Source of the DNA: Nymphaea colorata
Lineage: Eukaryota > Streptophyta > Magnoliopsida > Nymphaeales > Nymphaeaceae
DNA: 64,000 nucleotides
NCBI RefSeq assembly: GCF_008831285.2
Contig: NC_045147.1
Span: 12,217,427-12,281,426 of the forward strand
Direction of reading: 5' to 3'
Below the pieces are notes generated by a model, which saw nothing but the letters and a program-made list of their open reading frames with translations, did not search any database and was not told the DNA's origin. Positions 1 through 12,715 of the stretch are shown here, one piece after another (position 1 is the stretch's first letter; each line of letters starts with the position of its first letter). The translations under genes and the position numbers were made by a program.

Positions 1-847
1 TTCCCACCCGACAAGCTTATGCCCTCATTGCCTTGTGAGGTTAGCCTTAGCGGGGAGCATCGAGAGAAGCAGGCCGCAGCATTGCGCATGGCCGAGGATA
101 GGAGTAAGCCCAAGGAGCGACCTGCAAGGTCTGACACTAGCACCTATGTGCATAGGGCCAAGTGCATGCGAGTGAGTTAGACCACACGACACCTTGGCAT
201 GGTTTATGGTTCGACACTTATAGAACCCTTGGGCATTACTTATGTGGCTGCAGCAGGAGGAGCGGGCGGAGGAGCTAAGGTCGAAAAAGGTGAGACAAGA
301 TCTGGATCCATAGAGAGAGCGGGTGCAACCAGATCCATTCCAGGCACTCTTTTTGCTTATGTTTATTTACTCTTTTGTACCGTTTTGATTTGAGACGTGT
401 TAGAATCGTTTTAGTTTAAATTTTTTGTACCGTCTCGGGTTAGGAGCTAAGTGAACCGAGACACTTCTCATGTATATAACCTTGTAATTAGGTTTTTTTG
501 GATTATGCTTGAACGAAGAATGAATTGATTTTCACTTTGGGCGTCACTCTCTCTCTCATCCCATCTTCTTCTCAACCAAGTCTACTCGTCTTCCCAGCGG
601 CGGCCATATTGATTTCTTCTCACCATTGACCAGCGACGGCTGGTGTCTTTCCTCGATCCGACGGCGTCAATCCTCCTCCGTCCTCAATACTCTTTTCTTC
701 TTTCTCCCCAATCCGCCGAAGGAACATCTGCATCCCTTGATCCTGCGATAGAAGGAGAAGCTGTGGCAGATCACAAAGTTGAGATCGATTCGCCTTGCTG
801 AGCGTGATCTTGGGTAGAGATAGCACCTCAGCAGTGAGATTCTATCA
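1..847 (+). repeat. 5' LTR (partial)
   Basis: This is the left copy of the long terminal repeat and its beginning lies outside the window. It ends in TATCA directly before the primer site. It contains a TATA-like stretch (tgtatataac near 472-481) that may be its promoter. Confidence 0.7.
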
Positions 848-850
848 ATT

Positions 851-862
851 TGGTATCAGAGC
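851..862 (+). other. Retroelement primer binding site
   Basis: TGGTATCAGAGC matches the 3' end complement of plant initiator Met-tRNA, the usual copia-type primer. It sits 3 nt after the LTR end. Confidence 0.8.
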
Positions 863-2581
863 AAAGGCTCGGCACTGGTGGACGTTCAAAAAGTTGCAGA
901 CAAAGAGAAAAACAGCACCGCAGGTTACAGACGGAGAAGACAACAAAAACCCAATGACTTAGAACCCCGTCGCTATTTCTCTGTGTAGATTCATCGGTCG
1001 AGCCATAGATCTCTGGAATCGTCTGAGTCTCAGGGATCTTTGAGCAATTTTTTAGAATTTTTGAGGCCACCGTTGGCGAGGAATCTATTTTTGAAGAGGC
1101 ACGGTTTCTCAGGCGCTGTGCTTTCCCATCTCCTGCAACCACTGAACATTCCAGCATCAATTCAGTGCGAGATCTTCATCAATTCACGTGGATGATCAAT
1201 CCAGAAGATTCCTGACAGATTTTTGAGCAAATCGAGCCCAAAAACGCCTGATTTGGCCCATAGACGAGGTCATAATCGAATTTTGAAGTTCATGGGGTGT
1301 TTTCCGGCAGATGAAGAAGGATTCCAGCGAATTCAAAGGTTCCAGCGCCGTGTTCTTCGGTCCCCGGCAGAATCCCGTGTAACAGTGTCGGAAACGACAG
1401 CCTATTGCACGGACACGCAAGTCCCGTCGAGTCCAACGCAACCGCATTCTCGATGCTCGTCGTGTCCCGCTACGTATCCCGCTTCATTGCTCCAACAAAA
1501 CTCGACGAGTCCCGCTTTGCATGAGTCGGGCTCTTCTCAAAGGCGGCTTGGGCATGTCGGTGTATCCCGTTGTCCGTAACACGTGTCTGGTCGAGACACC
1601 ACCTGAATTCAGCCTGAAGCTGTCTTCTCAGTAGCTGAAAAACCTGAATCTGCATCAACTTCAAATCACCGGCGTTTTCAGCTCCGACCTCCGTTTGGGA
1701 GGAGCAAACATGCATTGGAATTGTCTTCGTCTTAGCTATCTGCTCACAAATTTTCAGATTTTTTGATGAAGACAATTGGGCGCAATGCATTTTTGAATGA
1801 AGATTGTTTTGAAGGGCGTCATGCGACTGTACTGAAGTTGATTTCAATAGAATCAGGCGGCACTTTGGATCCTCGGTGCTGTTAGCTCCAGCCACGGATT
1901 TGGTCGAGCAGATATCCATCGGGATCATCTATATCTCTTCTGTCTGCCCACTAAATTTCAGATTTTTTTGAGCTAACATCAGGGCGCAGTGAATTTTTGA
2001 GTGCCGACAACTCTGAGCTGATTCCTGGAACTGAGTATAAGCTGCGGTCGAACAGAAAAGGCATGACTTTGGGGCTTAACGAATCTGGATAGGAGACGAT
2101 ACTAACAACGATCTTGGAGGCGTTGGATTCCTACAGATGTCTTCTATTTTTTGGTCAAGTTTCGTGAATTTTGGACCACTCTGCGAGAAGATATCAATTT
2201 TTGAAGAAGCAAATGTCCCTAGAGCGACAAACAAAGAATATGAGTGCAATGGACTTATTTCTTGGCGTCTACGCAAGGGACAAAGATCTACACAATATAG
2301 TGCTGATTCCGAGTTCATAAATCAACCAAGAACCGAGGATGGAGGTCTGGACGGCATGAAGAAACCCTAATTGCGACTTGGTGTTCCAACACCCTAGTAT
2401 CCACGGGTTCCACTTTGAACTCGAGGTCGACAAGGTAAGCCGGCGAGTTTGGGTGACAAACTTGATACTTACGAGGAAATTAAGTGTAGCAGAGATTGTG
2501 ATAAGACCCTAATGCACCGAGCAGTTCTACCCAGGCGAGATCCTCAAGTTAGGAGACTCCAGCCGGAGTTTCAAGCTGGAA

Positions 2582-3081
2582 GTGATTCTTTCGGTCTCTG
2601 GCCAAGAAGAAGGGAGCCATGACAGCAAGCACCAAGAGCCGTACGCGGAAGGTTCGGCGGCACGAGCAACGCAACAGCTTTGTGAGAAAATCATTGAAGC
2701 CATCGACAAACTGCAAGCAAAATGGAAGCAAGATGAAATCATTGAGAACGACACCATAGCCATGAGAGGGCCATTGTTGCCACGGCCCTTCACCCCTCAA
2801 TGCATGGTCAAGCCTAAGGAGGGTGGTAGTGGTACTTCGGAGAGCTTGTTGAACAGTCTACAAAGGGTAGCAACGTGGGAGATGGTCACGAGTTCGATAA
2901 GTGACCAAGAAGAGCATGTCGAAGAGATTCCGGACTGTACAAAGAAGGAACTTGTTCCAATGCCTTGGAAAGGAGGGCCAAAACATAGCAGCATGAGATC
3001 ACAAAATGGGCATAGTCAGATTATCCAAGAAGATAACCTCATACGAGCTTGGGGTCAAGTTCGGTCTAAGAAGGGTGGATC
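2582..3081 (+). CDS. Open frame of unknown function inside the LTR element
   Basis: An open frame starts at 2582 and runs to 3364, so its last third reads into the 3' LTR. The part inside the internal region is hydrophilic and rich in Glu and Lys, with no zinc knuckle, protease or polymerase motif that I recognise. It could be a remnant of a gag-like protein or chance. It lies just upstream of the likely polypurine tract. Confidence 0.25.
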
Positions 3082-4031
3082 TGATACGTGCCTAATTTTG
3101 GCTCCATTGAGGACGGCCAAAGGCTTGGCCGAGAGAGCTAGAGCGGAGCCGACCAGCGGCGTGAGTAGCAGCTGGGCACGCCGATTACCACCCGACAGGC
3201 TTATGCCCTTGTTGCCTTGTGAGGTTAGCCTCGGCGGGGAGCGTCGAGAGAAGCAGGCCGCAGCATTGCGCGTGGCCGAGGATGGGCGTAAGCCCAAGGA
3301 GCGACCGGCAAGGTCTAACACTAGCACCTATGTGCGTAGGGCCAAGTGCACGCGAGTGAGTTAGACCACATGACACCTTGGCATGGTTCAGGGTTTGGCA
3401 CTTATAAAACCCTTGGGCATTACTTACATGGCTGCAGTGGAAGGAGCGGGCGGAACAACTAAGGTCGAAAAAGGTGAGACAATGTTCGGATCCATAGAGA
3501 GAGCGGGCGCAACCAGATCCATTCCAGGCACTCTTTTTGCTTACCTTTATTTACTCTTTTGTACCGTTTCGATTTGAGACATGTTAGAATCATTTTAGTT
3601 TAAGTTCTTTGTACCGTCTCGGGTTAGGAGCTAAGTGAACCGAGACCTTCTCATGTATATAACCTTGTAATTAGGTTTTTTTGGATTGCGCTTGAATGAA
3701 GAATGAATTGATTTTCACTTTGGGCGTCACTCTCTCTCTCATCCCATCTTCTTCTCAACCAAGTCTACTCGTCTTCCCGACGGCAGCCAGATTCATTTCT
3801 TCTCACCATTGACCACCGACGGCTGGTGTCTTTCTTCGATCCGACAGCGTCAATCCTCCTCTCGTCCTCAATAATCTTTTCTTCTTTCTCCCCAATTGGC
3901 CGAAGGAACATCTGCCTCCCCTGATCCTACGATAGAAGAAGAAGTTGTGGCAGATCACAAAGTTGAGATCGATTCGCCCTGCTGAGCGTGATCTTGGGTA
4001 GCGATAGCGCCTCGGCAGCGAGGTTCTATCA
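3082..4031 (+). repeat. 3' LTR
   Basis: This is the second copy of the repeat. The end at 4031 is set by the shared TCTATCA. The start at 3082 (TGATACG) is inferred from the purine-rich AAGAAGGGTGGA just before it and is less certain, because the matching start of the 5' LTR is outside the window. Confidence 0.6.
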
Positions 4032-5360
4032 GCTTCGAAGGATCATTCAAAAAATCTGAAAATTGGTCCAAAAATACTGGACATCCGTGTGAATCCAACG
4101 CCACCTTGCTCAACCTCTAATTCATCTTCAGTGAAAAACGCTCCACCTTGGAAGTCATGCCTGACTGCTAGAAACGTCCACCTTGGAAGTCATGCCTGAC
4201 TCCTAGAAACGCCTTTTCTATTGGTTCTTGAGTGTCACAGCAACAGTGGGTCGTTCAAAAATTCATACCTCATCAACGCCTGTTCCAAAAATTCTAAAAT
4301 TTTACAGAAAGAATACTCAGATGCAGACAGTTCCAACGAGCCCTTGCTCGACCTCTGCCATTGTCGGAACTGACAGTACTAGCAGGATTTGTGTCGGAGT
4401 CAGGTGCTGCAACTCCCTGTATGTTTTACAGAAACAGGGGACACTTCAAGAAATTACAGATTATTCGTGGAATCAGCAAAAAATCTGAAACCTTTTCTAG
4501 TTGATCTCCAGTGTCCTAGCAATCCAATCGATCCTTGCTTGACTGCTAAGGCCTTTCCAGCAACTAGCGCAAGGGATAAAAAGCACTGTCTGGTACAGTT
4601 TGTGTTGTTGCTTCTACCACCAGAGAGTGCGCCCAAAAATCACACGAAATTGATTCAAATCTTGTGTAAACAGTGATAGAAATCAACTTCAAGCAAAGAT
4701 AATATGCAGATAAAAGGGTAAACTGCAAGATTAATGCACCAAATTGCTGAAAAATCCCAAATTCGATGAAAAAATGAAGAACCAATCACTGTGCCGGCGG
4801 AATGCCCTGTAGCACCGCCGATTTCCGCCCAAATCCGACCGTAGTCAGTTTCTTCTTCAAAACAGCACCACAACGTCTGAAAAATGGTAGGAGAGTACCT
4901 TGGGTTTGGACTATTCTATTGGACTGGTCGTCCTTGCCTGATGCCGTTCGATCGACAGGATTTTCACCCTATATCAGGGTCTTGTGGTGGATGAGAGCTC
5001 TGATACCATGTTGGAAAACAAGCAACAACAACAAAATGAAATCAGTCAGAATTTTAACGTGGTTCAGAGTATTGTTCTCCTACATCCACGACAATGCTCT
5101 CTCACCCCATAATCATTGGGTGAGGTTCCACTAATATATATAGGCAATTTACATCAAATCATTCTTCGGATGATATCTTTCCTTTGATTTACAGATTGAA
5201 TGATTCATGCGATGGGATTGCATTTCCTTTGCTTGTTTGGCAGTTTCCCTCTTCTTATTGTTGTAATCAAGGAATTGTTGATGGCTTCTTTCCTTAATTT
5301 TCTTTCCCTTTTCATCAGCGTGATTTTGTCCGCTAGATTGTACGTCCGTTTGCTCTGTCA
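4032..5360 (-). mobile_element. Partial LTR element on the minus strand
   Basis: On the minus strand an LTR-like block (5009-5360, TG...CA) is followed by TGGTATCAGAGC at 4997-5008, a Met-tRNA primer site. The sequence from 4996 down to 4032 would be its leader. It contains a short direct repeat (about 4142-4175 and 4178-4210, around a CACCTTGGAAGTC core) and no recognisable protein. No second LTR is visible, so the element is probably truncated at the neighbouring element. Confidence 0.55.
5009..5360 (-). repeat. LTR of the partial minus-strand element
   Basis: The block starts TG and ends CA, is 352 bp, and abuts a Met-tRNA primer site on its inner side. Its outer edge falls inside the remnant of P450 exon 2, so the insertion helped destroy locus F. 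Confidence 0.55.
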
Positions 5361-6044
5361 TGCTAAGAGTATCATTTCCTGCAATGAACAAGTCCTATTT
5401 TACCATTAAATGACTGCATTAGGTTAAATAATTTGTTTAGAATTATAATGAACAACACCAACATGATGCAACAAGTGGATGCTCTTCCCATTTAATTTGA
5501 CTTGATACATTTTTTATCCAGTAGGGCAAAATTGGTGTGGGAAGAATAGAAGGCCCTCTATTGGAATCATGACTTAAAAAAAGTGCCGTTTAGGTCAAAA
5601 TTGATCAAAAAACAAAAAACGTCATATTATATAAGGGTGTTGAACACAAAAACAGATAGTGCTTGAACCCAATATGAAATTTATTAAACCATGCATTGTT
5701 CATTTATGAATAATACTCTTATAGAAAAGTAATGGAAATGACAGTGATACAGTATGAATGAGAGGAATTAGCTTGAAGAAAGCAAGCTTACTGAAAACAA
5801 TGGCCTGATGTTCTTTTTGGTGAACCCTGAGCTTAGCTCCCTGGTAAGCACAAGGAGCAGTTCCAACAAATCACCATACTTCTTCCTCTCCCCTCTTTTT
5901 GCAGCTACATCTGACTCCTGTGCTTGTCATTCAGTTCGTCAAAGATGTCACACAACGGCTTCATCAGCATCTCAGTGAAAGGTTTGGCTTTGTGTTGAGT
6001 TCCAAAATCTCCCACGACAAGTTCTCGAACCCTCCGGCCAACGA

Positions 6045-8431
6045 TCTCCTTTACACACATTTGAGAACCTTCAACCTATTATATGCTTTAACACTCCCCC
6101 TCAAGCTGGTTTCCCCATATCATATAGGCCCAACTTGTTAATGGTTCTGTAAAAATTTTCTTGCATACTGCTTTGTTAAAATGTCTCCCAACTGCTGTTT
6201 AGTGCCAACATGAGTAGTACAAATAATCCCTGGCTGCACTTTTTTTTTGATGAAGTTACAATCCACTTCAATACGCTTAGTTCTTCCATGAAACACATAA
6301 TTGTTCCCTATATGGCTTACTGCCTTGTTGTCACACTTAAGTTCCATAGTTTTAACAACTTCAATTTCCATATCTTTTAACAGACTTTTTATCCACACCA
6401 TTTCACACACTGATAAAGCCATTGAACGGTGTTTTGACTTTGCACTAGAACATGCTACCATGTTCTGTCTTTTACTTCTTGATATTCAAATTGTCTCCAA
6501 TAAGGCAACAATAACCAGAAGTTGATCTTCTATCATTTAGGTCACCAGCCCAATCAGCATCTGTGTAACCTAAAACTTTCATTTTTTCACTTCGTTTCAT
6601 TAATATACCTTTACTAGGTGTTCTCTAAGGGCCCGTTTGATGGGCTGGAAATGCACTGTTGAACAGGAAAAAAAATTCAAATTCTTAAAAGTTTTCCTTC
6701 CCATCAAACGTAGAAATTTTTTTTTGCCCGTCGAATGGGTTTTAGGAAAAATATTTTCGAAAATATGTTTCCGCCCCGGAGGGTGGAAACATATTTCCAG
6801 AACCAAAAAAATGCCCGTTGGGCTTGTGTCCCGTGCGAGAGGAAGAAAGAGGAGACGCCATCACTCGCAGCAGCTCCCTCTCGAGAGGGAGAGGAAGAAA
6901 GAAGGGGAAAGAGGAACGCCCTTCTGATTCCCCGCGCATGAAATAGCAAGGAGGGGATGGCTTCACCTTCCGGCATCCAGAAGTCCGGCTCCAATCCGTC
7001 GGAATCGCCGGTCTCTAGCCGCCTGGGCCTGGGGTTCATCGACTGGCGCTGGATCCTTTTCCCGATAGGGTTTCACCCACCTAGTTCACCGCGGGTTTTG
7101 ATCTCGAGCCGGAGCAGGGTCCCCTACTGCTCCACCTGCTTCTCCGCCTTTCCCTTCTCCTTTTCACCCGGATGCACCTCCTCAACTGGTTTTTTCGCCG
7201 GTGCGAAGCTACTGCAACTGCACGGCTGCTTCCTAAGCTTTGCTTCTCTCTCTCAGGCTTTAATCTGTCTCTATAAGGTGGGCGCCCTCTTTTTCCTCCT
7301 TCTTTGATAATTTTCTGTTCCCTCTATTTTTTCCTTGTGAGACTTTTTTTTTGAGAGTATCGTCTTGTTCTTTTTCTGGTCGGGGTCATCTGTCCCTCTC
7401 CCTTTTTCACTGTCTATGTGGGGTTTTCCTGGATTAATAGCCAGAGCAGGTCATTTCCTCCGCATATGTGCTTGTTATGCCTATGTTCCATGACTGCCAT
7501 GTTCAGGTAATTACAGAATTTACCAGCCATTACAAGATCTGCAAAGTTTCTCTGTCGCAAGGTTAGTCTTTAAACATCTTCGATGAAGATTTTAGGGTTT
7601 TTTTTGTTTTTTTGATCAAGCCATTAAAGTACCAACGACATATTGAGTGAGAGTCAATTGCTTTGTTAGATTCGTTTGAATATTATTAGTTTTTTGGTTA
7701 CCTAATCTGTAGTTTGGCAATACCTGCATTTACCTGTTCTGCTTGGACCTGCATATGCATATGTTCTTTTAGCTCCTTTAACCCATTGTTTACAGGTGAA
7801 GGAGGTCGGTGTTTATCTTGTAGATTGCCATCCGATCGCAAAGAAGGTTGAGGTCTACTTTCAGAACCTGATGAAACTTTCCTCCCTGAAACTTTCGTGC
7901 ATTATTCAATAATCATAATCAAGAACTTAGAAGTTTTGTATGCTACTGAGTTTGCAAAACCTTTCTTGGTGGCATTCTTCATTTTTTGTGCTTGGTTTTT
8001 GAGTAAGTATATTAGTATTAGTGTTTTTTGGTTGGTTGTAGCTTCGTTTTATTTGTGTTGTTGGCAGGCAGGTATCAACTACTTGGTAAAAACATGTACT
8101 AAGAAATGTATTTCTGGAAATCTGGAAATATGTTTCTTAAAAATCAAACACAGAAATATGTTTATGGAAATATGTTTCTTAAAAATCAAACACAGAAATA
8201 TGTTTATGGAAATATATTTCTCAGTTATCACACACTCATCAAAATAGGAATTGGAAATATTTTTTTCATTCCCTTTTTCCAGGAAAAATATTTCCAGAAA
8301 TATATTTCCAATTCCATAATTCCATGCCATCAAACGGCCCCTAAGGTATCTCAAGACTCTATGTGCAGCTTCTAGATGAGGCGTTCTTGGACATTGCATG
8401 AACTGACTGAGCAAATTTACAAAATACATTA
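6045..8431 (-). mobile_element. Copia fragment (RT end plus RNase H) inside P450 exon 1
   Basis: The minus strand reads through the end of a copia reverse transcriptase (8350-8430, with the family's LSQFMQ and AAHRVLRYL segments) and RNase H (6138-6600) to a polypurine tract, rc of CTCCCCCTCAAGCTGG near 6095. No LTR flanks it, so only an internal piece is present. A 1.7-kb DNA element splits it between the RT end and RNase H. Confidence 0.8.
6629..8341. mobile_element. PIF/Harbinger (Tourist-like) non-autonomous element
   Basis: The element is flanked by TAA on both sides (6626-6628 and 8342-8344). Its ends are imperfect inverted repeats: the left begins GGGCCCGTTTGATGG and the reverse complement of the right begins GGGGCCGTTTGATGG. 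A 3-bp TAA duplication with GG-starting ends is typical of Tourist/PIF-Harbinger elements. The copia reading frame resumes across it, which confirms both borders. I see no transposase. The interior holds a purine/pyrimidine-rich part near 6840-7300 and two copies of a 45-bp unit at 8121-8210. Confidence 0.85.
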
Positions 8432-8772
8432 TGTCCATACAGTTGGAAGAGTCTAGCGAGCAACTCATTGGGCATGCTGCCAAGTTCCATGAGAGACCCG
8501 TCCACCGGAAAACCCACCAGACCTCGTGGAAGCTTTACTGGTTTTTCAGAAAATTATCAGATTGAAAATGTAAAGGAATGACAAGAGAATACAGAGCCAC
8601 AAAATCAGATCAGTACTTAGCTCAGCCATTTATTTGGATCTCCTCTCCAGATTGTTGATTAGCTGTTCAAGCGGATCTTTATAGCTTATTGCAAATGTGA
8701 AAACAGATTAGCTTGCGCTCTTGTTTGAATTGATGCTTCACCAGAAAGTTATGAACAAGCTGAATTACTTCT

Positions 8773-9057
8773 TGAGAAGAAAGGCATGGAAAAAGAGAGA
8801 AAAGAAAAAGACCAGTGAGCCAAAAGAGATACTTCATTTCATATATAATGGGGTATTTATACAAGTTTACAGGTATGTATAGATCCCAAAAATCTTAGGG
8901 TTGAAAGATCACATCCTGTGATTTACAACAATAGAAGAAAAATTTATTATTTCTTTCCTGAAATTTAATTTGCTGATTTTTCTCTCTGATATTCAAGAAA
9001 GATTTTCTTGATTCTATCTTTCTTGAAAATCAGCCTTGCTGATTTTCCTTTCCAATA
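8773..9057 (-). repeat. Copia-1 3' LTR
   Basis: This block matches 14206-14490 with scattered differences. On the minus strand it starts TATTGGAAAGG and ends TTCTCA. Confidence 0.88.
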
Positions 9058-9064
9058 CTCCCCC

Positions 9065-10497
9065 TCAAGTTGGTGTGTGCAAATCTGAAACACCCAACTT
9101 GGTTCTTAAAGTTTGAAAAACATCTCTCCCCAGTGGTTTAGTGAAAATATCAGCTATTTGCAAACATACATGATGAACCCGAATTATTCCTTGCTGAATT
9201 TTTTCTCTTACAAAGTGACAATCCAGCTCTATGTGCTTCGTTCTTACATGAAAAACTGGATTTGTTGAAATATGTAAAGTTGCTTGATTGTTGCAATATA
9301 AATTGATTGGTTTATTGTGACTCCACCCCAAGTCATTCAATAAGGCTTTTAACCAAACAACTTCACAAGTTGTCAAAGCCATTGCTCGGCATTCTGCTTC
9401 AGTAGAAGATCTGGCAATAGTAGACTGCTTATTTGACTTCCAAGAGATAGAGCTATTCCCCAAGAACACAATGTATCCACTAACTGATTTACGAGTGGTA
9501 AGAGAGCTCGCCCAATCTTAGTCACAGTAAGCCCTTAATTGTTTTGCACTTGACGATGATAAAAATATTCCTTTAACTGGTGAAGCCTTCAAATACTTCA
9601 ATACTCTAAGTGCTGCTTCATAGTGTGTAGTTCGTGGCAATTGCATGAACTGACTGAGAACTTGGACTGCATACATTATGTCTGGACGAGTAATGGATAA
9701 ATAAATCAAACGTCTGACTAACCTCCTATATTTAGCTGGATCTTTCAGTGGAATACCATCATTGGGAGTTAATCGTAATTTTTGCTCCATTGAAAAGTCC
9801 ATAGGCTTGGCTCCCATCAAACCTGCGTCATTCAAAATATCCACAATATATTTTCTTTGACTTACAAATATCCTGATGGCGCTCTTGCAACTTCTATGCC
9901 AAGAAAATACATAATTATTCCCAAGTACTTAATATGAAATTTTGAATGTAAATATTGCTTAACCGAAGCAATTCCTGGTTCATCATTTCCTGCAATGATA
10001 AGATCATCAACATAGACAAGAATAACAATAAATTGTTTTTCATGTTTCCGAGTAAAGAGAGTGTTGTCAGCTGATGATTGAATGAAACCAGCGCCTTTAA
10101 GTGCTGATAACAGCTTGTGAAACCAGTTACGTGGCGCTTGCTTGAGTCTATACAGAGACTTATGAAGGCGACACACATTATTACTAGGATACTCCCCCTC
10201 ACGCAAGAGGCCTGGTGGAATGGTCATGTATATTTCCTCACGTAATTCTCCATGTATAAATGCATTACTCACAACCATTTGATATAGGTACCATCATTGA
10301 ATAGAGACAAGAGCAAGAAGCGTGTGCATGGTAGTTAATTTTGCAACTGGAGCAAATGTCTCATGATAATCAAGTCCATCTAGTTGAGTGTACCCTTTGG
10401 CGACAAGTCTGGCCTTGTAGCGTTCAATACTTCCATCTGATCGTCGTTTTATTTTATAAACCCAATGACAGCCAATTGGATGTTTGTTTGGAGGCAA
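9065..10497 (-). pseudogene. Copia-1 reverse transcriptase and RNase H
   Basis: On the minus strand 10497-9862 reads as the copia RT, with a conserved catalytic YVDD followed by LIIAGND. The region 9844-9065 reads as the RT end and RNase H, including the family segments [12 protein letters not shown] and the tail before the polypurine tract. Frames are broken near 10280-10294 and 9850, and a stop replaces a codon in the RNase H YCDSDW segment near 9518. The enzyme would copy element RNA into DNA if intact, but this copy cannot make it as one protein. Confidence 0.85.
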
Positions 10498-10509
10498 AGT
10501 AGTAATAGA

Positions 10510-11886
10510 CTATGTACTGTTTTGTTCAAGAGCCCGAATCTCATCAGCCATAGCACATCGCGAATGTTGATACTTAACGGCTTCCGCATACGAGCTAGGT
10601 TCAACATCACTCATGATAGAGGTTAAAAAGACATAATGAGATTTAGAGAATTTGAGAATAGGGAGATAATTGTGTATGAGATAACGTGTACCTGAGGATT
10701 GCTTAGTCGAAGTAGATTCCTTAGGCGGTGAACTTGTAACCATCACATTGGAACACACATAGTCTTGAAGATAGGAAGGGGAATGACGAGTACGACTAGA
10801 TTGGCGTAGAGCAAGTGAGTCTGGAGAAGGTGAAATGTCTGACATAGGTTGTTGATATGAAATATCAGGGACTGGCTGATTTTGGTCATTGTTGATGGAA
10901 TCATGAGATTGAATGGGTGATAGTGGGGAAGAATTTTTTAGAACGCCATTCTCACACGATGTCATATACTTCTCATCAAGATAATCATCATGGGGTTGAG
11001 GCAAAACGACGTTGTTCAAATCAATAGTATGACAGTTTTTTGTTAGAAATGGGAAATGATCCTCAAAAAAGGTTATGTCTCTGCTTGTAAAAATATGTTT
11101 GGTATCTAAATCATATACACGATACCCTTTTTTATTGTAAGGATAACCTATAAAAACATATTTGTGTGCACGTGATGAAAACTTATGTAGTGGATTTAAA
11201 TTTTTGGCATAGCACAAGCATCCAAAAACAAGCAAGTCTGCATAATTGGGTTTTTTATTATAAAGAAGTTCAAATAGAGACTTATCATTTAAAAGAGTTG
11301 ACGACATTCTATTTATTAAAAAAGTTGCAGTCAAAATACATTCACCCCAAAAAGTGATATGTAGGTTTGCTTGAAACATAAGTGTTCATGCCACCTCTAA
11401 TAGATGACGATGCTTCCTCTCAACATACCTATTTTGTTGAGGAGCTCCAACACATGAGGTTTGATGTTCGATGCCATGCTCATGAAAATATGCTTGCATA
11501 TTATTAGTTGTAAATTCAGAGCCATTATCACTCCGAACACATTTCACGTGAGTATTGAATTGAGTAAATACCGTGGCACAAAAGCGAGTTAAGCAAGAAA
11601 ATGTTTCAGATTTGAACCTCATCAAGAAGACCCAAGTAGATCGTGTAAAATCATCTACTATGGTGAGAAAGTAATGTGCTCCCGTGTGTGATGGCGTAGC
11701 ATATCCTCCCCAAATATCACAATGAATCAAGCCGAACGAATCACTTGCTCTACTAGTACTAGTTGGAAAAGGCAAACGAGTGAACTTTGCTTTAAGACAT
11801 GCATCACAAGGAGAATCATGCTTGGAAATAGAAATATTTTCATTCAATGAAAAAATCTTATCAAATGAAGGATGTCCAAGTCTCAT
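10510..11886 (-). pseudogene. Copia-1 integrase region
   Basis: The minus strand 11886-11386 holds the end of the HHCC zinc-binding segment (CDACLKAK) and the catalytic core with acidic residues in HCDIWG, RSDNGSEF and VERKHR. The frame 11379-10510 continues into the conserved YxxLRVFGC-like region and a low-complexity linker. A stop near 11383-11386 separates the two. The integrase would insert the element DNA. Confidence 0.85.
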
Positions 11887-11990
11887 ATGTCATATATGAG
11901 CTGTCTTATTACTAGGAGAAGCAAGCAAAGCATGTGAAGTAGATGGAGGAAGAAGATGGTAAAATCCACCGCTCAAGTTACTCACTCCAA

Positions 11991-12699
11991 TCAGCTTCCT
12001 CGACAAAGGGTCTTGGAAAGCACAATAAGTTGAAAGAAAAATAGCAATACAGTTAGTGGTCTTGGTAAACTTTGGAATTGAAATAAATTATATTTAAAAT
12101 CAGGGATATATAGGACATCAGTAAGCTGAATATTGTCTGAAAAACAAACTGTTCCAGTAATAGAGACTAGTATTTGATGTCCATTTGGTAAGTTGATCAC
12201 ATGATGTTTTGGTAGAGTTTTGATATTAGAGCACATGTAAATGATGAGTCATGTGATCTGAGGCTTCGATGTCAATAATCCAAGGAAAATGAGTTGGCAA
12301 TGATTGTTAAGTATCAACGTTTAACTAAGATGTCAATTGACTGACCTGTTCTTCGATAAGTTGTTACAAAACAACATTGACTTTTATACTGTTTGTCGAT
12401 GTTCCTCCCTGTTGTACCTTTTCAGTTTTAGAGGAATCACCAGTTGAACCTGCAGCCTTAGGATGATTTGGAGGATAACCATGAAGCACATGACATCGAA
12501 ATTTTATATGCCCAAGCATTCCACAATGATCACATGATGCAGGAGAAAACCTGGCTGCCAGAGCTATGTTATTGGATGCAGACATTTTTGGTGTGAAAAA
12601 ACGTTGTCTCTTCTTGAAGCAACATAGCATAAACCCTATTAATGTTGGGTAGACGATCGATAGCAAGAATCTGACTACGAAGATTGCTAAAACTTTCAT
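11991..12699 (-). pseudogene. Copia-1 gag zinc knuckle and protease remnant
   Basis: At about 12480-12540 the minus strand encodes a CCHC knuckle (CDHCGMLGHIKFRC), the nucleic-acid-binding part of gag. At about 12240-12300 it encodes the protease region, where the usual DTGA is DIEA, so the active-site motif is damaged. Stops and frameshifts separate these pieces. Confidence 0.75.
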
Positions 12700-12715
12700 T
12701 CAACCCCATTTAAAA

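Larger units (their letters stand above)
1..4031 (+). mobile_element. Non-autonomous LTR retroelement, 5' LTR cut by window edge
   Basis: Bases 1-847 recur at about 3186-4031 as a diverged direct repeat, and both copies end in the same TCTATCA. The first copy is followed after 3 nt by a primer binding site, TGGTATCAGAGC at 851-862, complementary to initiator Met-tRNA. This fits a 5' LTR, internal region and 3' LTR on the plus strand. The internal part is only about 2.2 kb and I find no protease, integrase or reverse transcriptase, so it would need enzymes from elsewhere. Its leader resembles that of copia-2 (39740-39860). The superfamily is not certain. Confidence 0.75.
5361..8629 (-). pseudogene. 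CYP76-like P450 pseudogene F, disrupted by transposons
   Basis: Three pieces align with the intact P450 genes of this window. Bases 5361-5403 match the first codons of exon 2 with its acceptor, 5792 to about 6040 match the 3' end of exon 1 with its GT donor, and about 8432-8629 match the 5' end of exon 1 including the start codon (cat at 8627-8629). The middle of exon 1 is replaced by a copia fragment, and nearly all of exon 2 is replaced by the LTR element to the left. Haem-binding, ExxR and PERF regions are gone. The TATA region is still recognisable upstream (about 8654-8663) but altered. The 5' flank continues beyond copia-1 at 14496-15000. Confidence 0.85.
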
